A stretch of DNA of 28,198 nucleotides from Burkholderiales bacterium. GTDB taxonomy: Bacteria; Pseudomonadota; Gammaproteobacteria; Burkholderiales; Burkholderiaceae_C. Position numbers and translations under genes: made by a program. The DNA lies in assembly GCA_947372225.1 (NCBI GenBank), contig CANBSV010000024.1:1-28198 (forward strand), given 5' to 3'. Below, piece by piece: positions 1 to 7,834 of this stretch. How positions within the stretch are numbered: the first letter of the stretch is position 1; each line of letters opens with the position of its first letter. Below the pieces are notes generated by a model that was not told the DNA's origin, did no database searches, and saw only the letters and a program-made list of their open reading frames with translations.

Positions 1-1
1 G

Positions 2-1090
2 CGCAAGGTGATCGACACCATGCTCGATGAGCGAGCGCAGATGTCGTATGCCCGAGACCTGGGCGTGAAGATCGAAGACGTCGAGATTGAACGGGCTGTG
101 CTCAACGTCGCAGCGCAAAACCAGATGACCATGGCTCAACTGCGGTCTCGGTTGATCGAAGAGGGCATGGACTACACGCGGTTTCGAACCAACCTGCGCG
201 ACCAGATTCTGGTTGACCGCGCGCGGGAGCGGGAGATGCAGATCCGCATCCGCATCACCGACGCCGACATTGATGCATTGCTCGAAAAAAGGCGGCAGCA
301 GTCGGGCGGCAAGCCTGAGTACAACGTGGCGCAGATCCTTGTGTCCGTGCCCGAAGGCGCCACCGATGCGATCGTGAGCGAACGCCGGGCCCGGGCCGAG
401 GCAGCGTTGGCGCGTGTCAAGGCGGGCGAATCTTTTGAAGCCGTGGCGCGCGAACTGTCCGAAGACTCAAACAAGGCGGCGGGTGGCGTTCTGGGCTTGC
501 GACCGCTGGACCGATTGCCGGATGTGTTTGCCGAGCGAGTGCGCGACCTTCAGACCGGCGATGTGTCAACGACGCTTTTGCGCACAGGCGCAGGGTTCCA
601 TGTACTCAAGCTGCAGGAGCGGCGCGAAGTACAGGCCTTCTCGGTGGTTCAAACGCACGCGAGGCATATTCTGGTCCGTGGCTCGCCGCAACTCGATCAG
701 GCCGGCGCTGTGCGTCGGCTGATGGAGTACAAGCGGCAGATCCTGTCAGGCGCCAGCACTTTCGAGCAAATCGCCCAGGATCACTCGGAAGACTCCACCG
801 CCCAACAGGGCGGTGATCTGGGCTGGACCTCTCCTGGCACGTTCGTGCCCGAGTTTGAAGACCCCATGAATGCGTTGCCTGTCGGCGGAATGTCCGATCC
901 GGTGGTGTCCCGCTTCGGGGTGCATCTGATTCGTGTGGATGAGCGGCGACAGTCTGCCCTTGACGCTCGGCAAGAGCGAGAGCAGGCCAGAAGTTTGCTG
1001 CGCGAAGAGCGTTACCCGGTTGCCCTCGCCGAGTGGAACAAGGAGTTGCGCGCACGCGCCTATGTGGAGTTGCGCGAGCCCCCGCCGTAA
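2..1090 (+). CDS. surA: SurA periplasmic peptidyl-prolyl isomerase/chaperone (5' truncated)
   Basis: Periplasmic chaperone with parvulin-type prolyl isomerase domains that escorts outer-membrane proteins to the BAM complex. The reading frame is open from the left edge of the window, so the true start, the signal peptide and the first part of the N-terminal domain lie outside. The visible part has the end of the SurA N-terminal domain (about residues 1-95), a first parvulin domain (about 105-205, with the EDSNKAAGGVLG signature) and a second (about 215-320, with SEDSTAQQGGDLGW and the FGVHLI strand). A short C-terminal helix follows. Neighbouring rsmA fits the surA-(pdxA)-rsmA order of proteobacteria. 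An imp/lptD gene would be expected upstream but is not in view. Identification is firm; only the start is missing. Confidence 0.93.
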   Translation, partial: RKVIDTMLDERAQMSYARDLGVKIEDVEIERAVLNVAAQNQMTMAQLRSRLIEEGMDYTRFRTNLRDQILVDRAREREMQIRIRITDADIDALLEKRRQQSGGKPEYNVAQILVSVPEGATDAIVSERRARAEAALARVKAGESFEAVARELSEDSNKAAGGVLGLRPLDRLPDVFAERVRDLQTGDVSTTLLRTGAGFHVLKLQERREVQAFSVVQTHARHILVRGSPQLDQAGAVRRLMEYKRQILSGASTFEQIAQDHSEDSTAQQGGDLGWTSPGTFVPEFEDPMNALPVGGMSDPVVSRFGVHLIRVDERRQSALDARQEREQARSLLREERYPVALAEWNKELRARAYVELREPPP

Positions 1091-1148
1091 TGCCAGCGGT
1101 AGACAAAACCGTGCGGCCAAACGGGTTGATGTGCGCGGGCATTGACGC

Positions 1149-1928
1149 ATGAGCCATGTGGCGCGAAAGCGATTCGGGCAACACTTTCTGACGGACCGTG
1201 TTGCGATCGACGCGATCATCGATGCCATTCGCCCGGAGCAAGGCGATGCAATGGTGGAGATTGGGCCCGGCCTCGGAGCGATGACCTTGCCGCTGCTTCG
1301 CTACGTCAGCCCCCTGACCGTGATTGAGCTGGATCGAGACCTTGCCCTTCGACTTCGAGGCAACGGCGGCTTGAAGGTCATCGAGGCGGATGTGCTTACC
1401 GTCGATTTCCCAGCGCTGGCCGCAGCCGCTGGCCGCCGTTTGCGGGTGGTGGGCAACCTTCCCTACAACATCTCAACGCCCATACTGTTCCACCTTTTGC
1501 CTGCTGCGGAACACATCGTCGATCAGCATTTCATGCTTCAAAAGGAGGTCGTTTTGCGCATGGCCGCAGCCCCCGGGAGCAAGATTTATGGGCGGCTGTC
1601 GGTGATGCTGCAGTGGCGGTATGACATCGAGTCGGTCCTCGATGTGGAGCCAGAGGCGTTCGATCCGCCACCGAAGGTCCAGTCCGCGATCGTTCGGATG
1701 GTTCCTTTGCCGGCCCGGGGCGACATCGACGCCTCGCTGTTGGGCGAGCTGGTCACCGTGGCGTTCTCTCAGCGACGAAAAGTGCTTCGCAACACTTTGG
1801 GTCGTTGGTTGGATGGCCGGTCATTCGCCGGTCACTTCGATCTGCAGCGTCGCGCAGAAGAAGTGACCGTGAGAGAGTACGTGGATTTATGTGACGAAGT
1901 AGGGCGGGCCAAAGTCCTGCCAAAGTAG
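1149..1928 (+). CDS. rsmA: 16S rRNA dimethyladenosine transferase RsmA (KsgA)
   Basis: SAM-dependent enzyme that dimethylates two adjacent adenosines in the 3' terminal hairpin of 16S rRNA, a late step of 30S maturation. The 259 residues match the usual family length. The N-terminus carries the RKRFGQHFL signature (about 6-14), followed by the SAM-binding loop VEIGPGLGAMT (about 36-46), the acidic ELDRD strand end, and the catalytic NLPYNIS motif (about 102-108). The C-terminal helical domain ends with FSQRRKVLRNTL-type residues. The ATG at 1149 gives the family N-terminus. It lies 58 bases after surA. In many relatives pdxA sits between these two genes; here it is absent. Confidence 0.96.
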   Translation: MSHVARKRFGQHFLTDRVAIDAIIDAIRPEQGDAMVEIGPGLGAMTLPLLRYVSPLTVIELDRDLALRLRGNGGLKVIEADVLTVDFPALAAAAGRRLRVVGNLPYNISTPILFHLLPAAEHIVDQHFMLQKEVVLRMAAAPGSKIYGRLSVMLQWRYDIESVLDVEPEAFDPPPKVQSAIVRMVPLPARGDIDASLLGELVTVAFSQRRKVLRNTLGRWLDGRSFAGHFDLQRRAEEVTVREYVDLCDEVGRAKVLPK

Positions 1929-2080
1929 ATCCGTAGCCCGCCGATCAACGACAGGTCACGCCGCGTTCAGCCACATCGCCGTGTCGAAAGCACTGCTCAT
2001 CAGCGGCATATTCATGCCGAAGGTTGCATTGGCCGCACTCTTGGCGGCGGGTTTCGCTGGCTTTTCGGGGGTGCCGGGTG

Positions 2081-2131
2081 TTTCGGTAGCCCGCTCCCAA
2101 GAACCGAGTTCTTGAGAGCGGGCTACTGAAA
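2081..2131. repeat. long near-perfect inverted repeat (hairpin) at the end of the barstar gene
   Basis: The arms 2086-2104 and 2108-2126 are 19-base inverted copies with one mismatch and a three-base loop (2105-2107). Pairing continues outward, after one further non-Watson-Crick pair, by four more pairs to 2081 and 2131. The right arm contains the barstar stop codon (2123-2125). No T-run follows on the minus strand, so it is not a textbook intrinsic terminator, although it could stop or stabilise the ribonuclease-barstar transcript. The outer 9-mer GTAGCCCGC occurs again in direct orientation at 1933-1941, just after rsmA. A REP-like genomic repeat is an alternative reading. Confidence 0.75.
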
Positions 2132-2518
2132 AGAATAGAAGCACCTGAAGGGAATCTTCCGCTCAGCCCAGAAATCTGCAGCATCTCGGAAAACATCCAG
2201 CAACTGCTCGCGCGCCTCTCGATCGAAGCGCGGATTGTCAGGAAGCTGCTCAAGCACCACCACAAACCCAGGCTGCGATCCGGCCTTGTGGACCAAATCA
2301 GTCATGCAGTCGTAGAGGGCATCCAGGTTCTTGCCGAAGTGAACTGGGAACAGAAACGATTCCGCGATCGTGTCGAGAACCTCCTGCTTGGACTGCGCTG
2401 CCGTTAGATTGGCATAGAGGAAATGCTGGCTGGCATTTTCCGCGGCCAGCATCAAGTCCTCAACGCGGTACGCGCGGATCGACTGAACGATATTTGAACG
2501 GACGGTCTGCAAAAGCAT
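2123..2518 (-). CDS. barstar-family ribonuclease inhibitor
   Basis: Predicted cytoplasmic inhibitor that masks the active site of a barnase-type ribonuclease. The 131-residue protein carries the barstar core: FPVHFGKNLDALYDCMTDL at about 58-76, where D66 and D70 occupy the positions of the two barstar aspartates that contact the nuclease (D35 and D39 in the Bacillus protein). A buried strand VVVLEQLP and a terminal helix-strand follow. It is longer than the 90-residue Bacillus barstar because of about 30 extra N-terminal residues. The ATG at 2518 is preceded by an excellent AAAGGAGG ribosome binding site. It lies 37 bases downstream of the ribonuclease gene on the same strand, so the two form a toxin-inhibitor pair. 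The call rests on motifs and on this partner. Confidence 0.88.
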   Translation of the reverse strand: MLLQTVRSNIVQSIRAYRVEDLMLAAENASQHFLYANLTAAQSKQEVLDTIAESFLFPVHFGKNLDALYDCMTDLVHKAGSQPGFVVVLEQLPDNPRFDREAREQLLDVFRDAADFWAERKIPFRCFYSFQ

Positions 2519-2555
2519 GGACTCGCTCCTCCTTTGGTCAAAAAACCTTCGGCCT

Positions 2556-2978
2556 TTACTGAACGATCAGGCCGAAACTTGCGTAATGGTCGCCACTGTA
2601 AAAACAGGCTTTGGGCACTTGCGGCTTATCGCCGCCACAAACAATTCGACGCGCCCCCCTGTCGAGGGCCTCAGGTGTGGGCACCGTGTACTCGCGATAA
2701 AACCCTTTGGGCTTTGCGGGGAGCAACTTCTCACGGTTGGCGAAAACCGCCCCATCCTTCGCGAAGGGGAACGGCCCGCCCGACAGGATCAGGCTGTGAG
2801 TGAGTCTCGCCTCTGGAGGAAGTTCAGTCCACGCAACACCGATTCCTGATTCTTGAGGAGTTCGGGCGCCGGCCCAACCGGGAAGACAGATGGAGCCGAT
2901 CAGAGCAAACGCAAGGGCGGCAGCTTGCGCTGACTTAACAATCCATCCACGAGACCCAGCGGGGCCTGACAGCAGCAC
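2556..2978 (-). CDS. secreted guanyl-specific ribonuclease (RNase Sa/N1/barnase-like family)
   Basis: Small extracellular or periplasmic endoribonuclease expected to cut RNA after guanosine. The first 39 residues form a signal peptide: a basic n-region, a hydrophobic stretch AAALAFALIG and a likely cleavage after AGA. The mature part follows the microbial RNase Sa pattern closely: LPPEA at 53-57, GGPFPFAKDG at 67-76, VFANRE, then the catalytic glutamate in REYTV (E96), arginines in DRGARRI (R107, R111) and histidine in GDHY (H131). All catalytic positions are intact, so the enzyme should be active. The only usable start is a GTG at 2978, because an in-frame stop lies four codons upstream. A modest AGGGA precedes it. 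It is followed by the barstar gene. The GC content of this pair is visibly lower than that of its neighbours. Confidence 0.9.
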   Translation of the reverse strand: MLLSGPAGSRGWIVKSAQAAALAFALIGSICLPGWAGARTPQESGIGVAWTELPPEARLTHSLILSGGPFPFAKDGAVFANREKLLPAKPKGFYREYTVPTPEALDRGARRIVCGGDKPQVPKACFYSGDHYASFGLIVQ

Positions 2979-3005
2979 GGGAATTCCCTAAAAACCCAAT
3001 GGAAC

Positions 3006-3034
3006 ATGGTATCCAATTGGCCCAAAAATCTCAA
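3006..3034 (-). promoter_or_regulatory. candidate sigma-70 promoter of the ribonuclease-barstar pair
   Basis: Read on the minus strand, a TTGAGA -35 element (3029-3034) and a TACCAT -10 element (3006-3011) are separated by exactly 17 bases. Transcription would start a few bases before 3000 and the ribonuclease GTG lies about 20 bases further. It sits just downstream of the proposed maeB terminator, a sensible place for an independent promoter. Confidence 0.5.
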
Positions 3035-3067
3035 GCCAGTCCCTCAAATAAGAACTGGAGCCGGCGC

Positions 3068-3099
3068 AAAAAAGTGCGCACTCACATCCGCGAGAGTGC
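3068..3099 (-). terminator. candidate intrinsic terminator after maeB
   Basis: On the minus strand the arms GCACTC and GAGTGC (3094-3099 and 3078-3083) flank a 10-base loop. A run of six T follows four bases later (3068-3073). The stem is short, so strength is uncertain. Its position about 90 bases after the maeB stop and before the ribonuclease promoter supports it. Confidence 0.45.
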
Positions 3100-3186
3100 T
3101 TTGAGCGCCGATCGTGTCTACAAAAAGATCTTCAAGGCGTCGGGGCGGGGTCTTTGCCAGGCAGCAAGTCGGATCACCGTTGAGCG

Positions 3187-5484
3187 TCAGCGAACCGCAT
3201 TGGCGTCAGCGACGGTCAGGGCCGTCATGTTGACGATGCGTCGCACAGTGGCGGAAGGGGTCAAGATGTGTACGGGTTTTGCGGCGCCAAGCAGTACGGG
3301 TCCGATCGCAATGCCGCCACCGGCCGCAGTCTTGAGCAGGTTGTACGAAATGTTGGCGGCGTCGATATTGGGCAGCACCAGGAGATTGGCTTCACCGCTG
3401 AGGCTGCTGTCAGGCATCAGCCCTCGCCGGTAGTCAGCGTCGAGCGCGGTGTCTCCGTGCATCTCCCCGTCAACCTCCAACCACGGCGCACGCTTCTGTA
3501 ACAGTGCCAGTGCCTCGCGCATCTTGACTGCCGAGGGCTGATTGCTGGACCCGAAATTGCTGTGCGACAGCAGCGCCGCCTTCGGGCGCAAGCCAAGCCG
3601 CAGCATTTCTTCAGCGGCCATGGCGGTGATCTCCGCCAATTGTTCAGCCGTCGGGTCGTAATTCACGTGGGTGTCCACGAGCATGACCTGACGACCGGGC
3701 AGCAACAGGCTGTTCATGCAGGCAAAGGTCTTGGCGCCCTCACGCAGGCCAATCACCTGCTCCACGTACTGAAGATGCAACGCGGTCGTACCCCAGGTGC
3801 CGCACAGCATGCCTTCCACCTCGTTCTTGTGCAGCAGCATGCAGGCAATGAGCGTCAGCCGCCGCCGCATTTCGATCTTGGCGATCTGCTCTGTGACACC
3901 CTTGCGCGCGGTGAGCTGGTGGTAGGTTTGCCAGTAGTCTCGGTAACGGTGGTCGTTCTCGGTGCTGACGAGGTCGTAGTCACGCTCAGCCTCGAGACGC
4001 AGACCGAACTTGGCGATGCGCGACGCAATCACGGCTGGGCGGCCGATCAGTGTGGGTCGCGCCAGGCCCTCGTCGACAACGATCTGCGCGGCTCGCAGGA
4101 CGCGTTCTTCTTCGCCCTCGGCATAGGCGACACGCTTTTTCAGCGCTCGTTTGGCGAGGTTGAAGATGGGCTTCATCGTTGTGCCCGACGCGTACACGAA
4201 GCTTTGCAGCTTTTCACCGTAAGCGTTCATGTCCGGCACCGGGCGCGAGGCCACGCCCGAGGCGGCGGCGGCCAATGCAACAGCGGGAGCGATCTTCATC
4301 ATCAGCCGCGGATCGAACGGCTTGGGGATCAGGTACTCCGGCCCGAAACTCAAAGTGGCTCCGGCGTAGGCTGCCGCAACGACCTCGCTTTGCTCGGCCT
4401 GTGCCAGCTCGGCAATCGCATGGACCGCAGCGATTTCCATCTCGACAGAAATCGTCGTAGCGCCCGAGTCAAGGGCACCGCGAAAAATGTAAGGAAAGCA
4501 AAGGACGTTGTTGACCTGGTTCGGGTAATCTGACCGGCCCGTGGCGATGATGGCGTCGTCCCGAACCTCTTTGACTTCCTCCGGCAGGATTTCTGGCGTT
4601 GGATTGGCCAGCGCGAAGATGATCGGGCTGGCGGCCATCGTCGCGACCATGTCTTTCTTGAGTACCCCGCCGGCGCTCAGCCCCAGGAACACATCAGCGC
4701 CTCGAATCACATCGCTGAGGCTGCGGTGTGGGGTGTCTTGAGCGAAGACGATCTTGTCCTCGTCCATCAGTGCCGGTCGGCCCACATAGACCACGCCGGC
4801 CAAGTCGGTCACCCAGATGTTTTCGCGAGGAAGCCCCAGCTTCATGAGCAGGCCCAGGCATGCCAGTGCGGCGGCCCCCGCGCCGGACGTGACGAGCTTG
4901 ACTTGCTTGATGTCCTTGCCGGACACCTTCAGGGCGTTCAACAGGGCGGCACCCACGACGATGGCCGTGCCGTGTTGATCGTCGTGGAAGACCGGGATCT
5001 TCATGCGCTTGCGCAGCGCACGTTCGACATAGAAGCAGTCCGGCGCCTTGATGTCTTCGAGATTGATGCCGCCGAAGGTCGGCTCCAGTGCGGCGATGGT
5101 GTCGACCAGCTTGTCGAGGTTGCGCTCGGCCAGCTCGATGTCAAACACATCGATGCCCGCAAACTTCTTGAACAGCACCGCCTTGCCCTCCATCACCGGC
5201 TTGGCCGCCAGCGGGCCGATGTCACCCAAGCCCAGCACCGCGGTGCCGTTGGTGACGACCGCCACCAAGTTACCTCGAGAGGTGTACTTGTAGACATTGG
5301 CCGGGTCGGCGACGATCTCTTCGCAGGCGGCGGCAACCCCGGGCGAGTAAGCCAACGCGAGGTCGCGCTGGTTGACCAACTGCTTGGTCGGTGCGATCGC
5401 CACTTTGCCGGGGGTCGGAAACTCGTGATATTCGAGCGCGGCACGCCGCAGTTCGGCTTGTTTCACATCGTTGGGGGTGGTCAT
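3187..5484 (-). CDS. maeB: NADP-dependent malic enzyme, two-domain MaeB type
   Basis: Oxidative decarboxylation of malate to pyruvate with NADP reduction, linking the TCA cycle to pyruvate/acetyl-CoA and supplying NADPH. The 765 residues match the long MaeB form. Residues about 1-430 are the malic enzyme part, with the catalytic tyrosine in LAYSPGVA (46), the lysine-containing GKAVLFKKFAG (100-110), the metal site EDIKAPDCF (143-151) and FHDDQHGTA (166-174). An NADP-binding Rossmann fold follows, with GAGAAALACLGLL. Residues about 430-765 are a phosphotransacetylase-like domain, regulatory and not catalytic in characterised MaeB proteins, where acetyl-CoA acts on it. Transcribed away from thiL. 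The start ATG at 5484 gives the normal N-terminus. Confidence 0.96.
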   Translation of the reverse strand: MTTPNDVKQAELRRAALEYHEFPTPGKVAIAPTKQLVNQRDLALAYSPGVAAACEEIVADPANVYKYTSRGNLVAVVTNGTAVLGLGDIGPLAAKPVMEGKAVLFKKFAGIDVFDIELAERNLDKLVDTIAALEPTFGGINLEDIKAPDCFYVERALRKRMKIPVFHDDQHGTAIVVGAALLNALKVSGKDIKQVKLVTSGAGAAALACLGLLMKLGLPRENIWVTDLAGVVYVGRPALMDEDKIVFAQDTPHRSLSDVIRGADVFLGLSAGGVLKKDMVATMAASPIIFALANPTPEILPEEVKEVRDDAIIATGRSDYPNQVNNVLCFPYIFRGALDSGATTISVEMEIAAVHAIAELAQAEQSEVVAAAYAGATLSFGPEYLIPKPFDPRLMMKIAPAVALAAAASGVASRPVPDMNAYGEKLQSFVYASGTTMKPIFNLAKRALKKRVAYAEGEEERVLRAAQIVVDEGLARPTLIGRPAVIASRIAKFGLRLEAERDYDLVSTENDHRYRDYWQTYHQLTARKGVTEQIAKIEMRRRLTLIACMLLHKNEVEGMLCGTWGTTALHLQYVEQVIGLREGAKTFACMNSLLLPGRQVMLVDTHVNYDPTAEQLAEITAMAAEEMLRLGLRPKAALLSHSNFGSSNQPSAVKMREALALLQKRAPWLEVDGEMHGDTALDADYRRGLMPDSSLSGEANLLVLPNIDAANISYNLLKTAAGGGIAIGPVLLGAAKPVHILTPSATVRRIVNMTALTVADANAVR

Positions 5485-5538
5485 GTGGCCTGATCTCGCT
5501 GAGTGATGCGCTGCGGGCGCGAGGGGCGTTTGGGGCCT

Positions 5539-5561
5539 GTTGCAGCGGGTGGCTCTGCAAC
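5539..5561. promoter_or_regulatory. dyad in the maeB leader
   Basis: GTTGCAG (5539-5545) and CTGCAAC (5555-5561) form a perfect seven-base inverted repeat with a nine-base spacer. It lies in the maeB/thiL divergent region, within the likely maeB 5' leader. It could be a protein-binding dyad or an RNA hairpin. No regulator is assigned. Confidence 0.3.
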
Positions 5562-5574
5562 GAGCGCTTCACTA

Positions 5575-5609
5575 CATGCCAGGCATGACAAACACAGGGT
5601 CGAATTGTA
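5575..5609 (-). promoter_or_regulatory. candidate maeB -10 element with adjacent palindrome
   Basis: On the minus strand a TACAAT hexamer (5604-5609) is a good -10 element, though no convincing -35 is visible at the usual distance. The perfect palindrome CATGCC-A-GGCATG (5575-5587) sits 16 bases downstream of it, near the predicted transcription start. That is a typical operator position for a repressor of maeB. The whole divergent region is 271 bases long. Confidence 0.35.
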
Positions 5610-5755
5610 GGAGTCGACACCTTTGCAGGCCTACCCAGCCCGCTCCCTCGTTGCGCCAGCGCACCGACGAACACCGAGACCCTCATGAGCCGTGCGAAAA
5701 CCATTTGACCCGCCGCATTCCCGCGGTCGCCGCAAGCAACGAAGAGAATGCGTCC

Positions 5756-6742
5756 ATGTCGCTCGGCGAATTTGACCTCATCGCACGCTATTTCGACCGC
5801 CCGGTGCGGCGCGCCAGGCTCGGCATGGGCGACGACTGCGCGATCTTGGCCCCCCGGCCGGGCACGGAGCTGGCGATTTCCTGCGACATGCTGATTGAGG
5901 GTCGCCACTTCCTGTCGACCGTGGATCCCGAGCGGCTGGGTCACAAGGCGCTGGCGGTCAATCTCAGCGACCTGGCGGCGTGTGGTGCCGAGCCACTGGC
6001 CTTCACGCTGGCGCTGGCATTGCCACGGGCCGACGAGACTTTTCTGGGCGGCTTCTCTCGTGGTCTTCTGGCTCTGGCGGATGCCAATGGTTGCGAGCTG
6101 ATCGGGGGCGACACAACGTGCGGCCCGCTCAACATCTGTATCTCGGTGTTTGGCCAGGTTCCGGTGCGAGCGGCGGGCACGAGCGCCATCTTGCGTTCGG
6201 GTGCGCGGCCCGGCGACGATGTGTATGTCAGTGGCACCCTTGGCGATGCCCGGCTGGCGCTCGAGGTGTTTCGCGGCAGCCTGTTGCTTGACGGCGCTTC
6301 CTTCGATGCGGTTCGCAAGGCGATGGAGCTGCCTCAGCCGCGCGTTGCCCTAGGGCTGGCCTTGCGGGGCGTGGCCAGCAGTGCCATTGATGTGTCCGAC
6401 GGCCTGCTCGGTGACTTGCGGCATGTGCTGCAGCGCTCCGGCGTGGGCGCTGTGGTGGAGGTCGAAGCTTTGCCGCTCAGCGATGTGATGCGCGCGCAGC
6501 CCTTGAGCCTTCAGCGTCTGTGCGCCCTGAGTGGCGGTGACGACTACGAATTGCTGTTCACGGCACCATCTGATCGTGCGGCGGCGGTGGCAGCTGCTGG
6601 TGCCGCCGCGGGCGTGGCTGTCACGCGCGTTGGGCGCATCACAGAACGGCTGGAGAACAGCGACCCACAACCGCAACTCGTGGATGCGCTGGGGCTGCCG
6701 GTGTGGCACCAGGCACCTTCCTTTGATCACTTCAAAACATGA
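5756..6742 (+). CDS. thiL: thiamine-monophosphate kinase ThiL
   Basis: Last step of thiamine pyrophosphate synthesis: ATP-dependent phosphorylation of thiamine monophosphate in the cytoplasm. The frame is open further upstream, but the ATG at 5756 gives the family start GEFDLIARYF and 328 residues, the usual length. Visible motifs are MGDDCAIL (about 24-31), SCDMLIEGRHF (42-52), the metal-binding NLSDLAACGA (about 69-78), GGDTTCGPL, AIDVSDGLLGDL and SGGDDYELLFT near the C-terminus. A weak GAAGAGAA precedes the start. Its stop overlaps the pgpA start by four bases (ATGA), so translation of the two is probably coupled. Confidence 0.95.
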   Translation: MSLGEFDLIARYFDRPVRRARLGMGDDCAILAPRPGTELAISCDMLIEGRHFLSTVDPERLGHKALAVNLSDLAACGAEPLAFTLALALPRADETFLGGFSRGLLALADANGCELIGGDTTCGPLNICISVFGQVPVRAAGTSAILRSGARPGDDVYVSGTLGDARLALEVFRGSLLLDGASFDAVRKAMELPQPRVALGLALRGVASSAIDVSDGLLGDLRHVLQRSGVGAVVEVEALPLSDVMRAQPLSLQRLCALSGGDDYELLFTAPSDRAAAVAAAGAAAGVAVTRVGRITERLENSDPQPQLVDALGLPVWHQAPSFDHFKT

Positions 6743-7287
6743 ACGCACCCTCTGTTGTGCAGGCAGCCGCATCGAGGCGTCCGACGGTGCGGTTGCTGTT
6801 GAGCCATCCTGCACACGCGATCGCGCTGGGTTTCGGCAGCGGCTTGTCGCCTGTGGCGCCCGGCACCGTGGGCACGTTGTGGGCGTGGTTGGCTTACTTG
6901 ATGATTCAGTCGTGGGTCGGTGTCGCCGCGATGGGCGCGCTGCTAATCGGCGGCCTTTTCGTGGGCTGGTGGGCTTGCACGGTCACGGCACGTGCCATGG
7001 CCGTGGCGGATCCCGGCGCAATCGTTTGGGACGAGGTGCTCGCGTTTTGGCTGATCCTGTGGCTCGTGATGCCGACCGGACTGCTCGGCCAAGCGGTGGC
7101 GTTTGCGCTGTTTCGATACTTCGATGCCGCCAAGCCCGGCCCTGTGGCCTGGGCCGATCGCCTCTTCAAGGGCCGCCGCGATCAGCCTATCGGTTGGGCG
7201 CAGGGCTTTGGAATCATGTTCGACGACCTGGTGGCTGCCTTGTGCACGCTGCTGGTGATCGCTGTGTGGCACAGGGTCTGGTCTTGA
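6739..7287 (+). CDS. pgpA: phosphatidylglycerophosphatase A
   Basis: Inner-membrane phosphatase that converts phosphatidylglycerophosphate to phosphatidylglycerol. The 182-residue protein has the family signature FGSGLSPVAPGTVGTLWAW (about 32-50) and the acidic metal/phosphate motif DPGAIVWDEVLAFW (about 91-104). Hydrophobic segments at about 50-80, 100-125 and 160-180 would anchor it in the membrane. A second conserved block, FRYFDAAKPGPVAWADR, is present. It overlaps thiL by four bases, and thiL-pgpA adjacency is widespread in proteobacteria. Identification is secure. Confidence 0.95.
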   Translation: MNAPSVVQAAASRRPTVRLLLSHPAHAIALGFGSGLSPVAPGTVGTLWAWLAYLMIQSWVGVAAMGALLIGGLFVGWWACTVTARAMAVADPGAIVWDEVLAFWLILWLVMPTGLLGQAVAFALFRYFDAAKPGPVAWADRLFKGRRDQPIGWAQGFGIMFDDLVAALCTLLVIAVWHRVWS

Positions 7288-7306
7288 AGCGATTGGCCGC
7301 ACGAGC

Positions 7307-7822
7307 ATGAGCGAATTGCCCGCCGACCAACTCGCGGCTGTGGAGGACCTGGCCCATGCCTTGCGCTCAAGGGGGCTGCGTCTGGCCACGGCCGAGTCCT
7401 GCACGGGGGGCCTGATAGCGGCCGTCTGCACGTCTCAGGCCGGATCGAGCGAATGGTTCGAGAGGGGGTTCGTCACCTATTCCAATGAGGCCAAGACCGA
7501 ACTGCTGGGCGTGTCTGCCGCGTTGATCGAGCAGCACGGTGCGGTCAGCGAGAGCGTTGCGCGCGCGATGGCCGAAGGCGCGCTGCTGAGATCCAATGCG
7601 CAAATCACGCTGTCGGTGACCGGCATCGCGGGGCCTGGCGGCGCCACGCCAGGAAAACCCGTCGGCACCGTTTGGTTGGCGATTTGCCGTTCAGGCGACG
7701 AGGCCGGCAGCCCGTTGCTCAACACCACCGCCTTGCTGTGCCAGTGGAATGGAGACCGCGCAGCCGTGCGCCGGCAGACGGTCTTGAAAGCGATCCAGGC
7801 AATGCTTGCAGCCTTGTCCTGA
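7307..7822 (+). CDS. pncC: nicotinamide-nucleotide amidohydrolase, CinA C-terminal family (PncC)
   Basis: Deamidates nicotinamide mononucleotide to nicotinate mononucleotide in pyridine-nucleotide recycling. The 171 residues correspond to the stand-alone CinA C-terminal domain; the N-terminal MoCF/COG1058 domain of full-length CinA is absent, as is normal for PncC. Visible motifs are ATAESCTGGLIAA (about 27-39), GFVTYSNEAKTELLGV (about 60-75) and SVTGIAGPGGATPGKPVGTVW (about 103-123, cited as a region). It starts 19 bases after pgpA and is the third gene of the thiL-pgpA-pncC operon. It converges on holA with a 12-base gap and no clear terminator. Confidence 0.92.
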   Translation: MSELPADQLAAVEDLAHALRSRGLRLATAESCTGGLIAAVCTSQAGSSEWFERGFVTYSNEAKTELLGVSAALIEQHGAVSESVARAMAEGALLRSNAQITLSVTGIAGPGGATPGKPVGTVWLAICRSGDEAGSPLLNTTALLCQWNGDRAAVRRQTVLKAIQAMLAALS

Positions 7823-7834
7823 CCCCGGCGCTAC

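Noticed and set aside
1902..1942. Terminator after rsmA
   Set aside because: A seven-base stem can be drawn across the stop codon, but the loop is about 26 bases and there is no T-run.
1956..2144. 62-residue minus-strand frame after barstar
   Set aside because: It starts inside the barstar gene, runs through the long hairpin, and has no ribosome binding site or known motif. The C-terminal part could be a relic, but nothing supports it.
2999..3188. Plus-strand frame upstream of maeB's 3' end with a basic peptide
   Set aside because: It continues as antisense to maeB, has no ribosome binding site and overlaps the terminator and promoter candidates.
3562..4533. Open frame of 323 codons opposite maeB
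   Set aside because: Antisense shadow of a secure gene, no motif.
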